Shown: positions 58,220 to 64,000 of the stretch, piece by piece | Numbering within the stretch: the stretch's first letter is position 1 | How the letters are laid out: each line of letters opens with the position of its first letter | DNA from: Paraspadella gotoi | Lineage: Eukaryota; Chaetognatha | Assembly (NCBI GenBank): GCA_051294375.1 | Contig: CM119263.1 | Location: forward strand, 25,567,394 to 25,631,393 | Direction: 5' to 3' | DNA: 64,000 nt | Translations under genes and position numbers: made by a program | The notes under the pieces: model-generated | Seen by the model: only the letters and a program-made list of their open reading frames with translations | What the model was told of the DNA's origin: nothing | Database searches by the model: none

Positions 58220-58275
58220 CTTTGCTTTGCTTTGCTTTGCTTTGCTTTGCTCTGCTTTGCTTTGCTTTGCTTTGC
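58220..58275 (+). repeat. (CTTTG)n pentanucleotide repeat
   Basis: About 11 units of CTTTG with one CTCTG variant. Confidence 0.95.
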
Positions 58276-59742
58276 TCAATAAAATATTGTCTCTTTCAAC
58301 TATTATTAAATACAAATGACGTTCTCGCCATTTCAAGTTATTAATCTAACACTTTAAAGCTATATCCTCTTTCGCACGCTCTCCATACACAAACCTCTAA
58401 CCCCACCGCCCCCCCACCCCCCCCCGTCGGCTACGAAAAGGGTTCCAGCGAACGGCTCATTTCTTCTCGGAAATGGTGGTCTTCGCGTTCGTCGTCGTCC
58501 TCGTGGGCCAAAGTTTGACGTTCCCCTTAATCCTAGTCATTTTTCTCTTCCTCTTTCGTCGTTATTAAAATTAGGTCCAGGGCCTGCGACGACAGGCAGG
58601 GCTCTGCCCTTTTTGGCCTTTGCCAGGATTTCTCTTCCGCCCAGCTCGGGCTGTCCTCGTCTTATGCTTCCTATTCATTCACAAAGTCACGATATAATCA
58701 CAATCGTAACCCTTTCACTTTTTTCCTTTCGGACATTCTCTAGTAATTTAATTTAATTTAATCGTCATCCTTCGTCACAATATAATTGTAATATTTATAA
58801 AATTATAACGGCAAAAACTATATTTTATATTCTTTTACCACATTAAACTACAACTTAGAAAATCAAAGGAACCCAATTTTTCAAAGCCAAAACCCCCAAC
58901 TCAAAAGCCAAAACCCCCAAAACAAATCCGGGATCGCGACCTTCGCCTCTAATTTCACTCTCATTCACCCCCGCCCACATCAATTAACGCTACCCCCACC
59001 GCCCGCTTCTCGCTCGCAAGCGGTCGCCTCCATCCTCTTAAAAAAAGAAAATATGTTCGTCGTTTATTTTTATTCGCGTCGGTTTGACCTTTTGACCTTC
59101 GAAGGCGAAAGAAAGGGAGAGGAGATTCACTCGAATGTCACTTGATTTGTGAGTCGATCGTTAAAAAGTGACATGGCCGACGTCTGGGACGTTTTAGGGT
59201 CTATTTAAGTGCCAATTATGTCATTCTTTGTTCGTATGTCATGTCACGAAACGAATTTGTTAAAATTAAACCAATGAAAAAGAAAGGGAAAATATACTAA
59301 AATAAAGCAAAATAAGAATGGAAGCTGAGCTAAGCCTGTTTAAATTTCAAATATGAACCTTTTTATGAATGTATATTGATATTTATGTCCCCTGACCCCG
59401 ACATATTAAACCCGGCACACGAAAATCCATTAGCCGTCGCTCGGGATATAAAGATGTTTTCCGATGATGGATCTGGGATGGAAATAAAATCCTTCCGCCC
59501 AATTTTATTTGCGTTTGTGTTTGTCTCCTTTTTTTTCGTCGTGATCGTTCGTAAGCGGCGGTGACGCCTGAGAGACATGACAAAGGGTGACAGTAGTTAA
59601 GTCAGTGACGCGACTGTGAACGTCGGTGTCATGGTGAAAGCGACATTGGTGACGCAGTGAGCGACGAGAGCCCTCTTCGTCCTTTCATGTTCGTCACCAG
59701 ACGGAACACAGAGTCGTCGGGGCAAACAAATGGGAGGAAGCT

Positions 59743-59756
59743 TCTCTCTCTCTCTC

Positions 59757-59798
<42 letters not shown>

Positions 59799-59815
59799 GC
59801 CTCTCTCTCTCTCCC
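59743..59815 (+). repeat. Interrupted (CT)n tract
   Basis: CT runs with CCTC and TTCTGC interruptions. Confidence 0.95.
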
Positions 59816-60072
59816 TTTTCATCTTCTTTCCATTCATTCCAGCACCATCCCTCTCCCTCCCCGAGGCGCGGTCACGTACCGTGGTTATTTCTGTGTCTCT
59901 CTCCGCATGTTCCGGGGAAACTTTCTGCGCATGCGCTCGGGGGCTGACCCAACGCAAGTTCTGTTATTACACGCGCGCATCAACGTAATTTCCTAATATA
60001 TTTTCTATAACATTGAAAGAACAAATTCAGGTTGGAAGCAGAAATTATTACGGGAATTATTACGGAAAAGTG

Positions 60073-60125
60073 GACCATTGCGGGGATTGAACTCAGACAG
60101 TGTTGGTTCCCTAATTGAGCTGAAA
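60073..60125 (-). other. tRNA-like fragment (A-box and B-box words)
   Basis: On the minus strand AGCTCAATTAGG (60121-60109) resembles a D-arm/A box and GAGTTCAATCCCC (60094-60082) resembles a T-arm/B box. The spacing is too short for a full tRNA and no anticodon stem or acceptor stem is visible. Likely a decayed tRNA pseudogene or SINE head. Confidence 0.35.
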
Positions 60126-60270
60126 AAATACTTTTCTTGCTCGATTTATAAGAACATCCCGTTTTATTCCTTAATACCTTTATTCATTGTTTCTGCAACG
60201 ATGGGCGTTTTCTAATCTCCGCTTAATTCCCGACCTCCTTGTATCGCTCGTTCCACTTTGCAATTGTCGA

Positions 60271-60410
60271 TTGTCACGTCTGCGATCCGTGACACGTTAC
60301 GCGTCCAGTGACACCATCTAATTTTCTTTTGTCACGTCTGCGATCTGTGCCATGTTACGTGTCCAGAGTCACGCATCTAATTCTCTCTTGTCACGCCTAC
60401 GATCCATCCT
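60271..60410 (+). repeat. Degenerate tandem repeat with 59-60 bp period
   Basis: TTGTCACGTCTGCGATCCGT, TTGTCACGTCTGCGATCTGT and TTGTCACGCCTACGATCCAT start at about 60271, 60329 and 60389. The first two units also share GTTACGCGTCCAG/GTTACGTGTCCAG and the CATCTAATT word. Confidence 0.85.
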
Positions 60411-60430
60411 ATGAAATTGGTACAACCAAT

Positions 60431-60648
60431 ATAAAAATTATCCATTCATTTAATAAATAAGCTATCTTGCCCCTGACTTTGGACAGGCTTTGGTGGTTTA
60501 AGGCCTCCATCACTCTTACAAGATAATGACATAGCAGGTCCCTGCAAGCTTTCAATCAAGACTCTCTCACAGTCTCGTTTATTCACTCCCAGAGTACCTG
60601 GCTTCCCTATCAATGAAGTGGTATAATATTTCAAAGAATGTTTCAATT
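60431..60648 (+). repeat. Second dispersed repeat family, copy 2
   Basis: It shares an ordered set of blocks with 21769-22096 (see that entry) but lacks the internal GATCCGGTTCC duplication. Confidence 0.75.
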
Positions 60649-60741
60649 GTATGAAAAGACCACTCCCTTAAGTATTATGTTACTATGTTACGCATCCAGT
60701 ATCGGCTATGAGTGAGAGTGAGAGTGAGAATGAGTTAGAGA

Positions 60742-60830
60742 TTGATGATGATGATGATGATGATATTGAGCCTGATGGTGATGATGATTATGTCGATGAT
60801 GATAATGACAATGATGATGACAGAAGTTTA
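60742..60830 (+). repeat. (GAT)n-rich tract
   Basis: GATGATGATGATGATGATGA followed by imperfect GAT units; preceded by GAGTGAGAGTGAGAGTGAGA. Confidence 0.85.
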
Positions 60831-61527
60831 GAGATCAAAGGAGACGAAAGTTGAGGTCGCGTCTGCGGTTGATTTTTCACGGACGTCAGCGTCCCTGTCA
60901 GATCCTATCGGGGGGTTTGGTGCTCGCCGCTGCCGACGCCGCCGCTGACGCAGCCCACGCCGCAGCCGTCGAGGCAGCCGACAATGACAGACGCCGTCGC
61001 TGCTTCCGCTTACACTGGCATCGTCACCACTAACCACTGATGCCACAGTTGAGGTGTCGATTGCTTGCGCCATCGCTGACGCCGACTTCAGTCACACTTT
61101 TTTTTTCTATTCTAATTTTGCCAACGCAGATGGAAGAGGAGGAATTTTTTCGCAATAGTTTTCGTTGTCGTCGTCGTCGTCGTTGTCTCCTTCCACCCCG
61201 TCGCTTGCCAACGTTAAACACATTTGTAAACAAATGCGCAACTGGATATTTTTCCGATTTTTGGTCTCGAAACCATCGCGACGTGTCATGCGTCGAATAA
61301 TTTACGCAGAAAAACACTGGCATCCAATTTGACGCCGTTTAAAAGCCTGTTGTCTGTGTCGTCTTTATCGTCGTCGTCGTGTTCCAAGCAATTTTTTGAA
61401 AAAAAAAAGCCAATTTCGGAAAACCACTTGTTTTTTACTTTCTCGAAAAAAATTTTTCGATGATATGAATTCGGTAAAAAAAAAATTGAATTTTTTTTTA
61501 CATTTTCCTGTCCTTATCGCCCACGTA

Positions 61528-61529
61528 TG

Positions 61530-61598
<69 letters not shown>

Positions 61599-61638
61599 AC
61601 TCTCTCTCTCTCTCTCTTATCTCTTCTCGCTCTCTCTT

Positions 61639-61682
<44 letters not shown>
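61528..61682 (+). repeat. Interrupted (CT)n tract
   Basis: Several CT runs separated by TT or TA interruptions. Confidence 0.95.
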
Positions 61683-61685
<3 letters not shown>

Positions 61686-62586
61686 CTCCCATCATCCATA
61701 TTCGCCTCTCTCTCAGTCTCTGCTACTTTTTTTTTCTGGATTTAATGGAGAAAAAATCGAATTAATTTTTCGTCGAGTCGCTTATTCTTCTCTTCGGCGC
61801 TCAGGGTGCCGGCGTCACCAGCGGTGCCAGGCGAGACGACGCCGCCTGCCCGGGGATTCTGTCTTCGCCGACGTCGTGACTGGCACGTGCACGCGTGGAT
61901 CTCCCACTTGCACGCAAGTCTCGTTCTAGTGCACTTAAGTCTCGCGAGCGACGCTTCCCGGCTTCCCTCTATTTCACGAAACGAACAGCTGTCGTCTCTT
62001 CTCTCTCCGCGAATATTGATTATTTGTTTTTTTCTCTATTTTTTATTCATTATTTTTCCTCTTGTCTTTTTATTTCGTATTGTATTCGTTTTTATACTAG
62101 TTTCTCAGTGTTGATTTGCGCAGGAAGGGTCACAAGCGTTCTTATTTCTTGGCTTGTGTCCTATTGTTGCGTCCAAACGAAATTCATCGTCATTTCAACT
62201 CTGTATGTTTGTTTTTATTCGTTATCAATGCTTCACACATTCTTTGGGCTCCAGCAACATTGATAATCTACTAAATATCATAATCATCGAGTCGACGTCA
62301 TCAACTCTTTTCCCTTCAATCCCGGACCGCTTTATTTTCCCGCGTGCTGCGCGCACTTCCAGACCTCTCCTCGTCCGTACACGTTCGCACGTAAAATTAA
62401 GAGCAAATTCTGCGCGCGCGCCCAAAATATTTTTTTTTATCAGCTCCGGGGGAACTTAATCCGAGGAGACGAAAGAAAATTAGGGGAAAAAAAAGTAAAA
62501 AAAAAAAATCTTCGGATTTTCTTTTTTTCTCGGCAGCAGGGAATATGCCTTTCCACGAATTCTTGTGTTTTTTATAATCCGTCTAT

Positions 62587-62638
62587 CTCCTCTCTGCTCT
62601 CTTCTACTCTCTCTCTCTTCTCTTTCTCTCCTTTCTCT

Positions 62639-62691
<53 letters not shown>

Positions 62692-62692
62692 C
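62587..62692 (+). repeat. Interrupted (CT)n tract
   Basis: CT runs with TTTCTC interruptions. A second one lies at 62811-62906. The nearby words TTTTTTTCTCGGCA and GGGAATGCC(T)TTCCACG occur twice (about 62526-62560 and 62740-62775), suggesting that the two blocks are a tandem duplication. Confidence 0.85.
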
Positions 62693-62810
62693 TATCTATC
62701 TTGTCTATCTATCTGTACTATGCTCAGGATTTTTTTTTTTTTTCTCGGCAAAAGCAGGGAATGCCCTTCCACGGAATCTATCCCCTTCTTCTATCTTCTC
62801 TCTCATTCTC

Positions 62811-62906
62811 TCATGTTTTCTCTTTCTCTTCTCTCTCCTGTCTCTTCTCTCTCTCTCTTTTTCTCTTCTCTCTCTCTCTCTACTCTCTCCTCTCTCTCTC
62901 TCTCTC
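62811..62906 (+). repeat. Interrupted (CT)n tract
   Basis: Second CT-rich block of the pair described at 62587-62692. Confidence 0.9.
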
Positions 62907-64000
62907 GATGATCTTTCATTGACGAAATCGCCTTACCTTGCCCTCCAAAACATTCATTTTCTTTTCCTCGAGCCGACGGCGTCCACGATAAATGTATTAA
63001 ATAGAGTGGAGCACATCGAATGAACAAACAAATGTATAATTGAATATTCGAAAACAATGAATATTTAGATTGAATACGTATGACTTAACTAGTTACAAAA
63101 TATTTTGTCATATTATCTCGAGAGGAACCAGAATAGTACTAAAATATAATATATTGCTAGTAATATCCTTAATAAAATAGTAAATTTAAAAAATATTTTT
63201 TATAAACACTTTTTATTAAAGATTCAGGAATTCTTCATAAAAAGTTTGAATCAAAAATATATTTAAAACTGATCTTATCAAAAATTCTGTCTATCTTCGC
63301 ATGTTTTAAAATAAGAAAAAAAGTGCATAAAATTTCCTGACTTTTTTTATTCTCTAGTAGTAGAAACTAATATAAGTTAAAACGTTTTAGTCATATTTTT
63401 GTGTCTAAACATATCTAAAACTATCATATAACATATTTTATAAAAGTTATCTTAAGTTTTTTACAGCGAATCCAAATCAGCTTAACTTAAAAATAAAAAA
63501 AAATTCTTTTAGAATTACGCATTTTATAAGGATATTAACTACATAAAAATAATTGAATTTGCCTATACTGGGTTATTATGCTAAAAACAATTTTACAAAA
63601 GGATTTAAAAATCAATTAATTTATATCGTCCATAGGGCAGCAAAAATTAATGCTTCAACTCACTCAAATCTTATTCATCACTCCACGCGCCTAATGAATT
63701 TAACAGCCACTATTTTCTATTCTGTTCTCCACGCAACCAGCATCAAGATGAGTCAACCATCAAGATAGTTTAAGATATATATATAATATAACAAGCTGTG
63801 CTCAGTGTACTCTATTTGAGCTTCACACTCTACAATCTTTTTAATACCCGTACATGTTCAACTCGCAAACAAGCACCGCCCGTCTTATGCCGATTTGATT
63901 AGCAGGCGTCGCCTGTAACATTGCCCGAAAAAGAGCAATCGGCTTTTTAACGATCAGGCGTTCGCTAATCGGCGGAATTCAGCAGGCGGCTTCAATTCGC

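Larger units (their letters stand above)
56437..64000. other. Gene-poor, pyrimidine-rich right end of the window
   Basis: The plus strand is strongly C/T-rich (TTTTTCTTTC, CCTCCCACC runs at 56860-57080) with several simple repeats listed separately. It becomes AT-rich after 63.0 kb. Open frames mostly translate simple repeats. No protein domain was recognised. The last 130 bases contain related words (GATTAGCAGGCG, GATCAGGCG, TTCAGCAGGCGG) but no clear element. Confidence 0.55.

Noticed and set aside
58473-58568. 31-codon hydrophobic frame (MVVFAFVVVLVG...)
   Set aside because: Composition follows from a GTCGTC/CTTTT-rich sequence; too short and without context.

Overview
The window is a stretch of an animal (metazoan) nuclear genome. 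The evidence is spliced genes with GT-AG and occasional GC-AG introns, genes for animal families (SNAP-25, an ionotropic glutamate receptor, a KIF7/KIF27-type kinesin, an XK-related membrane protein), long AT-rich intergenic DNA and very abundant microsatellites. I cannot name the phylum from the sequence; a marine invertebrate is a guess. Three runs of N mark scaffold gaps, and one sits inside what looks like a falsely duplicated segment.

Layout: 1-7.0 kb is repeat-rich with no secure gene. A single-exon SNAP-25 gene lies at 7.2-7.8 kb (+). At 9.57-14.07 kb (+) I reconstructed a 16-exon gene of 896 codons, phase-consistent throughout. It encodes an RFX-like winged helix, a linker-histone (H15) domain, a chromodomain, two more H15 domains and a long tail alternating basic and acidic-serine blocks. 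It resembles HP1BP3 with an HP1-like chromodomain and an RFX-like DNA reader built in, an architecture I do not recognise and the best candidate for something undescribed here. A two-exon ionotropic glutamate receptor follows convergently (17.7-14.9 kb, -).

At 18.85-30.81 kb (+) a 14-exon gene encodes a GRDP-like/DUF1399 protein. Its 5.6-kb eighth intron contains a whole kinesin gene on the opposite strand (27.2-22.7 kb, -), a nested antisense arrangement. The GRDP and glutamate receptor genes are divergent and share a 1.1-kb intergenic region. From 31 to 41.8 kb there is no recognisable gene, only purine/pyrimidine-rich DNA with many (GA)n tracts and GAC/GTC trinucleotide runs. A three-exon XK-related gene occupies 44.9-41.9 kb (-). 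Beyond 45 kb I find only one weak first-exon candidate (47.13 kb, with an X-box-like site upstream), a tandem pair of about 3.3 and 3.8 kb around a 25-N gap (47.7-54.8 kb), and more repeats.

Dispersed repeats: an element with a CGGATCTGC hairpin at one end and GCAGATCCG at the other occurs four times (window start, 4.0-4.8, 18.9-19.6 and, inverted, 55.3-56.3 kb). A second family is shared between 21.8-22.1 and 60.4-60.65 kb. The genes do not form a pathway. Themes are vesicle fusion and glutamate signalling (SNAP-25, receptor), cilia/Hedgehog transport (kinesin) and chromatin organisation (the fusion protein).
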